Below the pieces are notes generated by a model. The model was not told the origin of the DNA. It did no database searches and saw only the letters and a list, made by a program, of their open reading frames with translations. From UBA11865 sp963749825 (lineage in GTDB: Bacteria > Chloroflexota > Anaerolineae > Promineifilales > Promineifilaceae), in assembly GCA_963749825.1 (NCBI GenBank), contig CAVVOI010000009.1:124001-188000 (forward strand): a stretch of DNA of 64,000 nucleotides. The letters run 5' to 3'. Below are positions 9,190 through 18,616 of the stretch, piece after piece; the first letter of the stretch is position 1; each line of letters opens with the position of its first letter. The position numbers and the translations under genes are program-made.

Positions 9190-10851
9190 ATGAACCAAAC
9201 AATAGCCAGCAAGGTCACACTAGAAGATGTGCTTCGCCTTGTGTTACCCTTGGACACAGTTGTGGTTGGCGATCCGGCTGGCAGGTCAATCAACTGGGTA
9301 TCGATTCTCACCGAGTTGACACAGATTCAGGATCAAGTTCATTTGGGTGATATCGTCATCTTGCCCGAGGCGGTTCAGCAAAATGCCGATCTCGCCGAGC
9401 TGATAGAATGTTTGGAAACCATAGCTTCATTAGCCGCGGCACTGTTGACGTTTTCGCCCGTCCCCGACCCTGTTAACGAAGCAGCAGCCAGCCGGGATTT
9501 ACCTGTTGTCACTGTCCTTGGCAAGAGTACCATGAGAGAGGTGCACCAGGGGATAGCCGGTTTATTGGTTAACCGGCAGAAGCAAATCGACGAAAGAGGT
9601 TTACAACTTTATCGAAAATTGACCGAAATGTCCCGAGAAGGCCAGGGTATCGCAGAGATGACGGCTGTTATGTCGAAGTTATCCAAGAGGATCGTGGCCG
9701 TCCAGGATAAGCGGCTTGATATCATGGCTCTATCCTGTCCACCGGAATATGAAGCTGAGTTGGACCGGATCGAGCTCGCGCTCAGCCATAAAGAGGGCTT
9801 GCCTAAGCTGCTGCACAATCGAAAGGCGGCTGCCCATACGCCTCAAAGTTATTGGCAGCAATTCTTTTCCGTCGATGAACTAAAGATGGCTCGCTTGATT
9901 AGTCCTATCATTTCAGGCGACCGGGCCCGCGGTTACGTATCGGTGATCGGGCCGCACGATGCGCTAGACATGCTCGATAAACTCACCGCTCAATATGGCG
10001 CCGCTGCCTGTGCCTTGGAGATGGCCAAGGTAAAGGCTATCAGCGAGGTGAAGAAGGAACTGCGAGGAAATTTTCTAGAAGGACTGCTGGCTGGCACCCT
10101 ACAAGATACAGAAATCCAGCGGCTCGCAGGTCGCCTCGATCATGATCCTAATGTACCACACCTTATCCTTACCTTCGCCTGGGCGGGTGAGGAGCACCCA
10201 TCGCTTCGCCGCCTTGAAACGCCGCTTAGTGCATTGATATCAAACCACAGTCATCCCACGCTTACCCATAACTACGGCAATGAACACATTTGTGTATTTC
10301 AAGCCATGGCCGAAAACGACCAAGATTTGGGCGCTGCTCTTTCCTTGGCCGATCAATTACGCCAGGCTTTATTAAGCGAGTTTCCAGACAACCGTTTATT
10401 GTGTGGTCTGAGCGGTCCCGCGACCGAGCTTGAAGCGTGGCCTGAAGTGCATAAGCAATCGGTACAGGCTATGCGATTGGCCGATCGGCTGAAGGTGGAA
10501 ACGACCGTCGATTATAATCACATTGGCGTATACCAACTGCTACTTGAATTGGAAGGTCTGCCGACAGTCAAACGATATAGTGAAAAAATCATTGGTCCAT
10601 TGGCCGAATATGACGTGAAGCACAATAGTAACCTGGTACAAACGCTTAGTGCCTACTTCAACAATCATGGCAATATTAGCCAAACATCCGACATGCTCTT
10701 CATCCATCGTAATACATTGCTCTATCGCTTAGAGCGCATCAAGACATTGACTGGGCAAGATTTAGAGGATGCCGACGAGCGTTTAGCTCTGCAACTTTCC
10801 CTGAAGTTGTGGCAGATCCAATCCGGGGGCCAAGCTGTGGACGGATCATGA
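9190..10851 (+). CDS. PucR-family transcriptional regulator
   Basis: 553-residue regulator with a N-terminal PucR-type sensory domain (about 8-150, starting VTLEDVLRLVLPLDTVVVGDPAG), a GAF-like central region, and the family's C-terminal helix-turn-helix. The last is clear from NNHGNISQTSDMLFIHRNTLLYRLERI at its key residues (about 495-525). Such proteins control purine, amino-acid or polyamine catabolism in response to small ligands. No catabolic neighbour shows which. It is convergent with the BCAA operon; the 10852-10961 gap has no recognisable terminator. A perfect inverted repeat at 9117-9146 may be its own operator. Confidence 0.87.
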   Translation: MNQTIASKVTLEDVLRLVLPLDTVVVGDPAGRSINWVSILTELTQIQDQVHLGDIVILPEAVQQNADLAELIECLETIASLAAALLTFSPVPDPVNEAAASRDLPVVTVLGKSTMREVHQGIAGLLVNRQKQIDERGLQLYRKLTEMSREGQGIAEMTAVMSKLSKRIVAVQDKRLDIMALSCPPEYEAELDRIELALSHKEGLPKLLHNRKAAAHTPQSYWQQFFSVDELKMARLISPIISGDRARGYVSVIGPHDALDMLDKLTAQYGAAACALEMAKVKAISEVKKELRGNFLEGLLAGTLQDTEIQRLAGRLDHDPNVPHLILTFAWAGEEHPSLRRLETPLSALISNHSHPTLTHNYGNEHICVFQAMAENDQDLGAALSLADQLRQALLSEFPDNRLLCGLSGPATELEAWPEVHKQSVQAMRLADRLKVETTVDYNHIGVYQLLLELEGLPTVKRYSEKIIGPLAEYDVKHNSNLVQTLSAYFNNHGNISQTSDMLFIHRNTLLYRLERIKTLTGQDLEDADERLALQLSLKLWQIQSGGQAVDGS

Positions 10852-10961
10852 GTCTCTTTGGGCCTGGTATCTCAATAACTGATGCTTATCTCTACTGGTG
10901 ACGGCAGAGGATATTGATAGTTGGCAACCCCGCAAAATATCTGGTAAGAACGGCTAGAAAA

Positions 10962-11984
10962 TTAGATTAAGGGTTCCAAGACCATATAATCCAGCCACTC
11001 TTTATAGCGCTTATCTTCCCCGCTCACCACAGCCCGATAGCGTTGTTGCAAGTCATGAGTTACCGGGCCAATATGGCCGTCTCCAATAGGAAGATAGTCG
11101 ATTTCAAGTACTCCCATGACTTCTGAAAAAATACTGCAAACAAAAACCTCATCGGCGCCGTATAGTTGCTTGCAAAATATTGGTTTTTCGACAATTTCGT
11201 AGCCGCTATCTCGCACCAGGGTAAGGATAGTATTGCGAGTATTACTTTCTACCATGGCCAAGTTCGGAGAAATGTGAATCATATTGTCCTTAACAAGCAT
11301 TAAGATTTCCGCTGAACAACCATTCACAAAACCCTCGTGATTGCAGGTAACGGCCGCGTCGACACCAGCTCTATCGGCCAAAGTTAGGGCCACAATTGAG
11401 TTGACATAAGGTTCGCAAAAATCAGCGCCAGCTATTCCAGCGAAGGAACGCATCTGCGAGATAGCTACAAAGGATGGAGATGAATCGGGTTCGAGAGTTG
11501 TCGAATCCGGATGCTTATCCCATTTCCAGGCGGCAATAGCCACGGCTGGTTCATGTTTTCCTTGTTTAGCACCAGAGAACCCATCGAAAAAGACGAGTGG
11601 CCGAATATAACATTCGAGCAAATTGTTAACGTAAACAACCCGGCAAATGGCATCACGCAAAGAATCGAGGTCATAAGGAAAATTTTCAACGTCCAACAAC
11701 CTGACGGTATCCAAGAATCGTTGCAAGTGATCGTCCGGACGAAAAAGCGCCGGACCGTTAATTGTGGCGTAACAGCGAATACCTTGGTTCCCAACTACAG
11801 CAGATTTGGGTGAAGGAGAGTGAGGGATATGGAAATCCACTTTTTCACTAGGGACAATCTCTCCGTCTAGCCATAGAAACTCGGCCAAAGAAATCGGCGG
11901 GCCACTTTGATCGGAACCAAAGGACAAAGGTTTATCCGTCGCTTCTTCGCTATCCTTATCGGAAATAAGCTCCATCAGATTCAT
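10962..11984 (-). CDS. Class IV aminotransferase-like protein, PLP lysine missing
   Basis: 340 residues, colinear with branched-chain aminotransferase (IlvE). The segments GIRCYATINGPALFRPDDH, CYIRPLVFF and IGPVTHDLQQRY all align. The PLP site is gone. Relative to E. coli IlvE, Lys159 of the AKAGGNY motif is Asp188 (GADFCEPYVNS), Glu193 of GYISEG is Gly222 (GFVNGC), and Thr257 of SGTAAE is Ile285 (CSIFSE). The reading frame is intact and has GGAG eight bases before ATG, so it is maintained rather than decayed. It is the last gene of the BCAA operon, 54 bases after leuB. I infer a pseudoenzyme, perhaps a regulatory or binding partner. It should not be annotated as a transaminase. Confidence 0.85.
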   Translation of the reverse strand: MNLMELISDKDSEEATDKPLSFGSDQSGPPISLAEFLWLDGEIVPSEKVDFHIPHSPSPKSAVVGNQGIRCYATINGPALFRPDDHLQRFLDTVRLLDVENFPYDLDSLRDAICRVVYVNNLLECYIRPLVFFDGFSGAKQGKHEPAVAIAAWKWDKHPDSTTLEPDSSPSFVAISQMRSFAGIAGADFCEPYVNSIVALTLADRAGVDAAVTCNHEGFVNGCSAEILMLVKDNMIHISPNLAMVESNTRNTILTLVRDSGYEIVEKPIFCKQLYGADEVFVCSIFSEVMGVLEIDYLPIGDGHIGPVTHDLQQRYRAVVSGEDKRYKEWLDYMVLEPLI

Positions 11985-12017
11985 CTCTTCTTCTCCAATC
12001 CTTGTCCCTGGTCGTTG

Positions 12018-12050
12018 AATCTAATTCAGATTTCTAATCTAATTCAGATT
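12018..12050. repeat. 18-bp tandem duplication across the leuB stop codon
   Basis: AATCTAATTCAGATT occurs at 12018-12032 and again at 12036-12050, a period of 18. The second copy contains the leuB stop codon (12039-12041). Each copy is itself a short inverted repeat (AATCT/AGATT). Confidence 0.9.
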
Positions 12051-13130
12051 ATTTATGATAAGAGCATGAATCTCCTGAGTGGATAAAGCTTTACTATTGT
12101 CATCCACCAGATCGCTGGTCCGGTGACCGGCTAATAAGGTTAGATTAACCGCATGTTCAATCATCATGGCTTCACTTTGCAAACCAAGCGAATAGCGTAG
12201 CATCATAGCTGAAGAGAGAATCGCTCCGATGGGATTTGCTATCCCTTGTCCAGCGATATCTGGTGCGGATCCATGAATCGGCTCGTAAAGCCCGCGCGGC
12301 ATATCAAATCGATTGAGATCTTCACCAAGCGATGCCGATGGCAAATTACCCATTGAACCCGTTAGCACCGAGGCTTCATCAGTCAAAATGTCGCCAAATA
12401 AATTTGCTGTCACCATGACGTCAAAAGAAGCAGGCCTCGTGATCAAATGCATCGCTGCCGCATCGACTAATAGATTCTCAAAATCGATATCGGGGAATTC
12501 CGAGGCAACCTCTGTTACTGTTTGACGCCATAATCGGGAGCTTTCCAAGACATTTGCCTTATCAATTGAAGTAACTTTCCGGTGGCGTTGGCCTGCGATT
12601 TCAAAGGCGAGCCGAGCGACTCGTCGAATCTCACTCTGCGTATAGGCCATCGTATCGATAGCTTGAATTTCGCCATTGCGAGCGCGTCGTTCTCGGGGTG
12701 TACCGAAATAGATGCCACCTGTCAATTCACGCACAACGAGAAGGTCAACGCCGGCGAGAATTTCTGGTTTAATGGGCGATGAGGATAGCAAGTTGGCGTG
12801 CGGCTTGACCGGTCGCAAATTGGCAAATAAGCCGAGAGCTTTCCGAAGACCTAATAAACCTTGTTCTGGCCGAACTTCAGCGGCCGGATCATCCCATTTT
12901 GGTCCGCCAACGGCTCCAAGAAGGACAGCATCCGCATTCTTGCAGGCCTCAAGAGTATCCTCTGGAAGCGCAGTGCCTCGAGCATCGATGGCGCAGCCGC
13001 CCAGCAGATGCTCTTCAAATTCAAATTGGTGATCCGCTTTTAAGGCGACGGCCTCCAGGACCGCTATCGCAGCATGGCTAACCTCTGGACCGATGCCGTC
13101 ACCGGGCAGTACCACAATCCTTGCTTTCAT
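12039..13130 (-). CDS. leuB: 3-isopropylmalate dehydrogenase
   Basis: Third leucine-specific enzyme, oxidising and decarboxylating 3-isopropylmalate with NAD. 363 residues from ATG 13130, which is preceded by AAAGGAA at the right distance; the frame runs 16 codons further upstream without support. Diagnostic segments are VVRELTGGIYFG, the catalytic TSIDKANVLESSRLW lysine, VDAAAMHLI, the metal-binding NLFGDILTDEAS aspartates and the NAD loop EPIHGSAPDIAGQGIANP. It lies 82 bases after cimA. The same enzyme probably also serves the citramalate route to 2-oxobutyrate, as in other organisms that use CimA. Confidence 0.97.
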   Translation of the reverse strand: MKARIVVLPGDGIGPEVSHAAIAVLEAVALKADHQFEFEEHLLGGCAIDARGTALPEDTLEACKNADAVLLGAVGGPKWDDPAAEVRPEQGLLGLRKALGLFANLRPVKPHANLLSSSPIKPEILAGVDLLVVRELTGGIYFGTPRERRARNGEIQAIDTMAYTQSEIRRVARLAFEIAGQRHRKVTSIDKANVLESSRLWRQTVTEVASEFPDIDFENLLVDAAAMHLITRPASFDVMVTANLFGDILTDEASVLTGSMGNLPSASLGEDLNRFDMPRGLYEPIHGSAPDIAGQGIANPIGAILSSAMMLRYSLGLQSEAMMIEHAVNLTLLAGHRTSDLVDDNSKALSTQEIHALIINNLN

Positions 13131-13212
13131 GAAAGTTCCTTTGTTGTCGGGGTCAGTTCTCGACGTTGAATGGCGCAAGAGTCATTGGCCACATCGCAAT
13201 TAATTCGAGTTG

Positions 13213-14784
13213 TTATGACGCTTCTTTCTGTCCGTTGATCAAGGCAAATTCGATGCTGTCATATAAAGCCTGCCAACTTGCATCGATAATATTGGTACTG
13301 GCGCCAACCGTGCTCCATCTTTGGGAACCCTTTTCGGTATCGATCAACACCCGAGTTGTCGCTCCCGTACCGTTTTGGCTATCTAAGATTCGAACCTTGT
13401 AGTCGGCCAGGTGCACCTGAGCCAGGACCGGATATACATCTAGTAGAGCTTTACGCAAAGCCGCGTCAAGAGCATTGACCGGCCCATTGCCTTCGGCGGC
13501 CGTATGCAACATTTTTTCACCGACACGAACTTTTACGGTCGCATCGGAGACCAATCCACGATCTTCGCGATGTTGGACCAAGACAGTGAAGTCGATCAAT
13601 TCAAAAGGCGGTTGATAGCCCTCTTGGAGGCGGTGGAGCATCAGGCTCATAGAGGCTTCGGCGCTTTCGAACGAGAATCCTTGGGCTTCCAATTCTTTGA
13701 TTTGTAACAACACTTGCTTGGCCTGCCCGCTATCTGTATCGATGCCAAATTCGGCCGCTTTGTCCAGGACATTTCCCCGTCCTGATAACTCCGAAATGAT
13801 CGTTCGCTGCTGGTTGCCGACCAATGTTGGCTCTACGTGTTGGTAACTAGCGCCATTTTTTCGCATCGCTGCCACATGGATGCCACCTTTATGAGCGAAG
13901 GCGCTGGCTCCGACAAATGGCGTATGGGTATCTAAAGATAAATTGGCTATTTCGGCTACGACGCGGGATAGTTCGGTGAGCCGGCCGAGACTATCAGCTG
14001 GAATACATTTTTTACCCATTTTGATCTGTAGGTCGGGTATGATCGTGCAAAGGTTGGCATTTCCAACACGCTCACCATAACCGTTTATGGTGCCTTGCAC
14101 ATGGTTAACGCCAACTTGTACGGCAGCCAACGTATTGGCAACGCCACAGCCACCGTCATCGTGGGTATGTATGCCTACCGGGCAATCGATTCGAGCGAAG
14201 ACCTTTTCTAGAATGGATGTAATTTCCCACGGTAAGGTACCACCATTGGTATCGCACAATACTACGACATCAGCGCCATTTTGGGCGGCGACCTCTAAAG
14301 ACAGCAAGGCATATTCGGGGTTAGCTTTATAGCCATCAAAGAAGTGCTCCGCATCGTATACCACTTCTTTGCCAAACGTTTTCATGTAGGCAATGCTTTC
14401 CCCTATCATCTCCAGATTTTCCTCGAGATCTGTGCCTAAAACGTCGAATACATGTAGATCCCAGCTTTTTCCTACTAGAGCTACGGCCGGGGTCTCTGAA
14501 TCTAGAATGGCCTGCAGATTGGCATCTTCTTCCACGGAAGTGTTTTTGTAGCGAGTTGAACCGAAGGCAGTAATCTTGGCATTTTTGAAGTTCATGTCAC
14601 GCACAGCATCAAAGAATTCGGCATCTTTTGGATTAGAGCCGGGCCAACCCCCTTCAATATAATGAACGCCAAAGTCATCCAGCCAACGAGCGATTTTTAA
14701 CTTATCGTTCAGAGATAAGCTTATCCCTTCCCGTTGAGTACCGTCTCTCAAGGTCGTGTCATAGATATATACTGTGTCGTCCAT
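13213..14784 (-). CDS. cimA: (R)-citramalate synthase
   Basis: Condenses pyruvate and acetyl-CoA to citramalate, making isoleucine independent of threonine. 523 residues: a TIM-barrel start IYDTTLRDGTQREG and the IEGGWPGSNPKD signature typical of CimA rather than LeuA, metal ligands in GIHTHDDGGCGVAN, then a LeuA_dimer/regulatory domain from about 385 containing the expected VRVGEKMLHTAAEGNGPVNALD pattern at its ends. GGAGG lies six bases before ATG. No threonine dehydratase gene is in the operon, consistent with this being the isoleucine entry point. It follows leuD by 45 bases. Confidence 0.95.
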   Translation of the reverse strand: MDDTVYIYDTTLRDGTQREGISLSLNDKLKIARWLDDFGVHYIEGGWPGSNPKDAEFFDAVRDMNFKNAKITAFGSTRYKNTSVEEDANLQAILDSETPAVALVGKSWDLHVFDVLGTDLEENLEMIGESIAYMKTFGKEVVYDAEHFFDGYKANPEYALLSLEVAAQNGADVVVLCDTNGGTLPWEITSILEKVFARIDCPVGIHTHDDGGCGVANTLAAVQVGVNHVQGTINGYGERVGNANLCTIIPDLQIKMGKKCIPADSLGRLTELSRVVAEIANLSLDTHTPFVGASAFAHKGGIHVAAMRKNGASYQHVEPTLVGNQQRTIISELSGRGNVLDKAAEFGIDTDSGQAKQVLLQIKELEAQGFSFESAEASMSLMLHRLQEGYQPPFELIDFTVLVQHREDRGLVSDATVKVRVGEKMLHTAAEGNGPVNALDAALRKALLDVYPVLAQVHLADYKVRILDSQNGTGATTRVLIDTEKGSQRWSTVGASTNIIDASWQALYDSIEFALINGQKEAS

Positions 14785-14829
14785 GTTTTTCCTCCGTATC
14801 GGCCGGGTTTATAAAGATGGCCGATTGGT

Positions 14830-15444
14830 TTAACCGCTTTCAGTGTATTGAGTTTCGCCTTCCCATTTCATCTCAAATGCGGCGATTTTCGGTTTTTGTT
14901 TCAGTAGGTAGCCTAGTTGGTCAACACCATCGAGCATACAGAACTTGCTAAAGTCGTCGATGGGGAAGGTGGTGCGCCGTCCATCCGGCAGCGTCAAAGT
15001 TTGTGTCTCCAGATCAATAGTCACTCTTGTACTGGGATCTTCGGAAACCAAGCTGAAAAGTTGCGTATGGGTTTGTTCGTCGACAACAATGGGCAATAAA
15101 CCATTTTTTAAAGCATTGTTTCGAAATATATCAGCGAAAGATGTACTGATTACGCAGCGAAATCCCCGGCTTTGTAATGCCCATGGGGCATGTTCACGCG
15201 ACGAGCCAGTGCCAAAGTTATCCCCTGCCAGTAATATTTCCGCTCCCTGGTATTCGGCTCGATTCAGGGCGAATTCTGGATTCTTGCTACCGTCTGGCTG
15301 AAAACACCAACGGGCAAATAGCCCTTCGGCCAGGCCATCCTTCGAGGTAACTTTGAGAAAAGACGCCGGGATGATTTGGTCAGTATCGACATCACATTCC
15401 GGTAGCGGCATCATGTTTGAATTTAAGACAGTAAAAGCTTCCAT
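14830..15444 (-). CDS. leuD: 3-isopropylmalate dehydratase small subunit
   Basis: Swivelling-domain subunit that pairs with LeuC to isomerise 2- to 3-isopropylmalate (and citramalate). 204 residues, normal length for the LeuD1 type. The motifs DTDQIIPASFLK near the start and GDNFGTGSSREHAPWAL in the middle (substrate loop) are intact. AAAGGA lies six bases before ATG. It sits 52 bases after leuC in the same transcription direction. Confidence 0.96.
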   Translation of the reverse strand: MEAFTVLNSNMMPLPECDVDTDQIIPASFLKVTSKDGLAEGLFARWCFQPDGSKNPEFALNRAEYQGAEILLAGDNFGTGSSREHAPWALQSRGFRCVISTSFADIFRNNALKNGLLPIVVDEQTHTQLFSLVSEDPSTRVTIDLETQTLTLPDGRRTTFPIDDFSKFCMLDGVDQLGYLLKQKPKIAAFEMKWEGETQYTESG

Positions 15445-15496
15445 GTTATTCCTTTGATGTGCGATTGCGGGCTGGCAATCGATCCCGAAATGTATC

Positions 15497-16906
15497 TCAA
15501 TTCAGTAGAGTCCTTGGATCGGCAACCCGACCTGAAACCGCCGAAGCAACTGCGGTCAGCGGGCTGGCTAGAAAGGTGCGACCGCCGGTTCCTTGCCGGC
15601 CTTCAAAATTTCGGTTGCTGGTACTGACAGCGTATTGGCCTGGTTCGAGTTGATCGCCATTCATGGCGATACACATTGAGCAACCGGCAAAACGCCATTC
15701 TGCGCCCGCGGATTTGAATATTTGGTCCAAGCCCTCGGCCTCAGCCTGGCGTCGTATCGTTTCCGAACCTGGCACAACTAACATGCGAACGTTTCCGGCG
15801 ATCTTACGACCCTTTATAAGCTGGGCAGCTTGACGAAGGTCAGAGAGTCGGGAATTCGTACAACTACCGAGGAAGACCACATTCACCTCACGGCCCAGGA
15901 TCGGTTGGCCGGGCTGCAAACCCATGTATTGCAGAGCCTTCTCTATGGCAGTCCGCCGGCTAAGTTCTTTTTCATCCGCCGGATCCGGTATGGGCTGGCT
16001 GATAGGTATGCCCATGCCTGGATTCGTGCCATAAGTAATCATGGGTTCCAGCTCAGACACATTAATATTTACCACGTTATCAAATTCGGCCGCGTCGTCG
16101 CTAGGCAAGGTGCGCCAGTAGGTTAAGGCTCTGTCCCAATCCTTGCCCTTGGGTGCAAATTCTCGTCCGGCAACGTATTCAAAGGTAACATCGTCCGGCG
16201 CTATCATCCCTGCCCGCGCCCCGCCTTCGATGGACATATTGCAAAGGGTCATGCGTTCTTCCATACTGAGCGAGCGAACAACTGATCCGTCATAATCAAA
16301 TACATGCCCGGTTCCGCCACCAACGCCAATTTCGGCGATGAGAGCAAGGATCATGTCCTTGGCGGTGACACCTGCATTCAGCGACCCGTTAAAGTTGACC
16401 TGGTATGTCTTCGGTCGGTATTGTAGTAAACATTGCGTCGCCAACACGTGTTCTACTTCACTGGTGCCGATGCCAAAGGCCAGGGAGCCAAAAGCGCCAT
16501 GGGTTGATGTATGGCTATCGCCGCAAACAATGGTCATTCCCGGCTTTGTAAGCCCGAGTTCCGGGCCTATCACATGGACGATTCCGCGCTCGGGACTTTC
16601 AAAATCAAAAAGCTTGATGCCAAATTCACGACAATTGTTCGCTAGTTTTTCGAGCTGGCGACGGGCCATCATGTCTGTGGTTGGCAAGGTGAGGGAAGTG
16701 GTCGGCGTTGAATGATCCATGGTCGCTACCGTGCGATCCGGCCTGTGTACGCTAAGACCCTTTGACCTCAAGCCGTCGAATGCCTGGGGCGAAGTAACTT
16801 CATGAACGAGATGTAAATCGACGTAAAGTACAGTGGGCGATCCTGGCTCGTTGACTACCACGTGAGCATCCCATAATTTGTCGAAAAGAGTTTTTGGTAC
16901 AGTCAT
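15497..16906 (-). CDS. leuC: 3-isopropylmalate dehydratase large subunit
   Basis: [4Fe-4S] aconitase-family subunit, 469 residues. The three cluster cysteines are at 349 (GSCTNSR), 409 and 412 (GCSMC). CGDSHTSTHGAFGSLAFGIGTSEVEHV is present by its key residues in the first third. It starts only 7 bases after the leuA stop, suggesting translational coupling and explaining the weak Shine-Dalgarno. It acts with LeuD. Confidence 0.97.
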   Translation of the reverse strand: MTVPKTLFDKLWDAHVVVNEPGSPTVLYVDLHLVHEVTSPQAFDGLRSKGLSVHRPDRTVATMDHSTPTTSLTLPTTDMMARRQLEKLANNCREFGIKLFDFESPERGIVHVIGPELGLTKPGMTIVCGDSHTSTHGAFGSLAFGIGTSEVEHVLATQCLLQYRPKTYQVNFNGSLNAGVTAKDMILALIAEIGVGGGTGHVFDYDGSVVRSLSMEERMTLCNMSIEGGARAGMIAPDDVTFEYVAGREFAPKGKDWDRALTYWRTLPSDDAAEFDNVVNINVSELEPMITYGTNPGMGIPISQPIPDPADEKELSRRTAIEKALQYMGLQPGQPILGREVNVVFLGSCTNSRLSDLRQAAQLIKGRKIAGNVRMLVVPGSETIRRQAEAEGLDQIFKSAGAEWRFAGCSMCIAMNGDQLEPGQYAVSTSNRNFEGRQGTGGRTFLASPLTAVASAVSGRVADPRTLLN

Positions 16907-16913
16907 GTAGTCC

Positions 16914-18554
16914 CTATTTACCGTTGATTGATACTTCAGCTACGATTTCTGGTTCGCCATATTCGCCCGTGGCCACGAGTAATTTGTTGAGGGCTGACAA
17001 ATAAGCTTTTGCGCTGGCTACAATGATGTCCGTGTCAGCGCCGTGACCACCAAACGTTCGTATATGGCGAATACCACTCTGGGGTGAAGTTCGTCTCATC
17101 CCGCTGCCGTTCTCGGCCTCCAGGCGGACCGTTACTTCTCCGATGGCGTCGATTCCTTCTGTTACTGAATGAACGGCGAATTCGAGTAAAACATTAGGGA
17201 CATCGACTACAGAGTCGATGGCTTTGTACACGGCATCGACCGGCCCGGTACCTACGGCCGCCTGCACATATTCGGTGCCATCAGGTCCGGTCAATCGAAC
17301 CGTAGCCGTTGGCATGCCCATCGTTCCGCAGGCCACTTGAAGTCCATTTAGCATGAATACTTCACGTGGCTGGTAAAGCTGGTCGGCGATCAAAGCGGTT
17401 AGATCTGCGTCAGTGATCGTCTTCTTTTTGTCTGCCAGTTCTTTAAAGCGGATGAAGGCTTCTTTCAACTCTTCATCGGTTAAGTCATAACCCAGATCGG
17501 CCAAACGGACCTTCAATGCGTGCCGTCCCGAATGTTTACCCAATACCAGGGACGAACGTTGTAAACCCACCATCTCGGGGCGCATAATTTCATAGGTCCC
17601 ATGGTGCTTAAGCATGCCATCCTGGTGAATACCGGCCTCGTGGGCAAATGCATTAGCGCCGACGATTGCCTTGTTGGGTTGCACAGGAATGCCTGTATAG
17701 TTCGAGACCATCCGGCTAACGCGCGTGATATGGGTGCTGTCTATGCCGGTATCGAGGCCATAGGCAGGCTTTCGTGTTTGCAGTGCCATCACGACTTCCT
17801 CTAGAGAGGTATTGCCGGCTCGTTCGCCAATTCCATTGACGGTGACTTCCGCTTGACGAGCGCCGGCAGCCAAACCGGCCAAAGTATTGGCGGTGGCGAG
17901 GCCCAGATCATCGTGGCAATGGACTGACACAATGGCATTTTCTATGCCCGGTGTGTTAGCCATAATGCCGGCAATGAGCGATCCAAACTCTTCAGGTGTC
18001 GTATAACCTACCGTATCTGGAATATTGAGCGTGGTCGCCCCGGCCTTAATCGCTTCCCCGAGTACGAGGTACAAAAATTCATGATCACTGCGGCCGGCGT
18101 CTTCTGGGGAGAACTCGACATCATCACAATAGCTCTTAGCGTAGCTGACCATTTCGCGTACTTGATCGACAACTTCCTCAGGATCCATTCGCAGCTTGTG
18201 TTTCATATGAATGGGTGAAGTCGCCAAAAAAGTATGGATACGGGGTCGGGCCGCAAATTGAACTGCTTGCCAGGCTTTGTCAATATCGCTTGTCGTTGCT
18301 CGCGCCAATCCACAAATGATGGGCGGCTCACCAGAAGGTCCGGGCATATTGCCCACTTCTACGGCAATCCGCCGTACTCCCTCCAGGTCATCTGGAGATG
18401 CGGCCGGAAAACCCGCTTCGAGGACATCAGCGCCTAATCGAGCCAAAGCCCTGGCAATCTCCAACTTTTCGGCCGATGTCAGAGTCGCTCCAGGTGACTG
18501 TTCACCATCGCGCAGAGTCGTATCAAAAAATCTCACATAATTGGGATCATTCAT
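16914..18554 (-). CDS. leuA: 2-isopropylmalate synthase
   Basis: Commits 2-oxoisovalerate to leucine by condensation with acetyl-CoA. Long type-1 enzyme: RFFDTTLRDGEQSPGA at the start, HCHDDLGLATAN metal site, NGIGERAGN, and a C-terminal allosteric domain (from about 375) for leucine feedback. I chose ATG 18554 because it puts the barrel motif at the usual distance. The frame is also open to a TTG at 18593, which adds an Asn/Gly-rich 13-residue lead but has its only Shine-Dalgarno (AGGAG) 16 bases away. It follows ilvC closely and precedes leuC by 7 bases. Confidence 0.95.
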   Translation of the reverse strand: MNDPNYVRFFDTTLRDGEQSPGATLTSAEKLEIARALARLGADVLEAGFPAASPDDLEGVRRIAVEVGNMPGPSGEPPIICGLARATTSDIDKAWQAVQFAARPRIHTFLATSPIHMKHKLRMDPEEVVDQVREMVSYAKSYCDDVEFSPEDAGRSDHEFLYLVLGEAIKAGATTLNIPDTVGYTTPEEFGSLIAGIMANTPGIENAIVSVHCHDDLGLATANTLAGLAAGARQAEVTVNGIGERAGNTSLEEVVMALQTRKPAYGLDTGIDSTHITRVSRMVSNYTGIPVQPNKAIVGANAFAHEAGIHQDGMLKHHGTYEIMRPEMVGLQRSSLVLGKHSGRHALKVRLADLGYDLTDEELKEAFIRFKELADKKKTITDADLTALIADQLYQPREVFMLNGLQVACGTMGMPTATVRLTGPDGTEYVQAAVGTGPVDAVYKAIDSVVDVPNVLLEFAVHSVTEGIDAIGEVTVRLEAENGSGMRRTSPQSGIRHIRTFGGHGADTDIIVASAKAYLSALNKLLVATGEYGEPEIVAEVSINGK

Positions 18555-18616
18555 CTTATTATTCCCATTGGAGTTACCGTTCGTTTCAGGCAATGGAACT
18601 AGGTAAACACTCCTGA

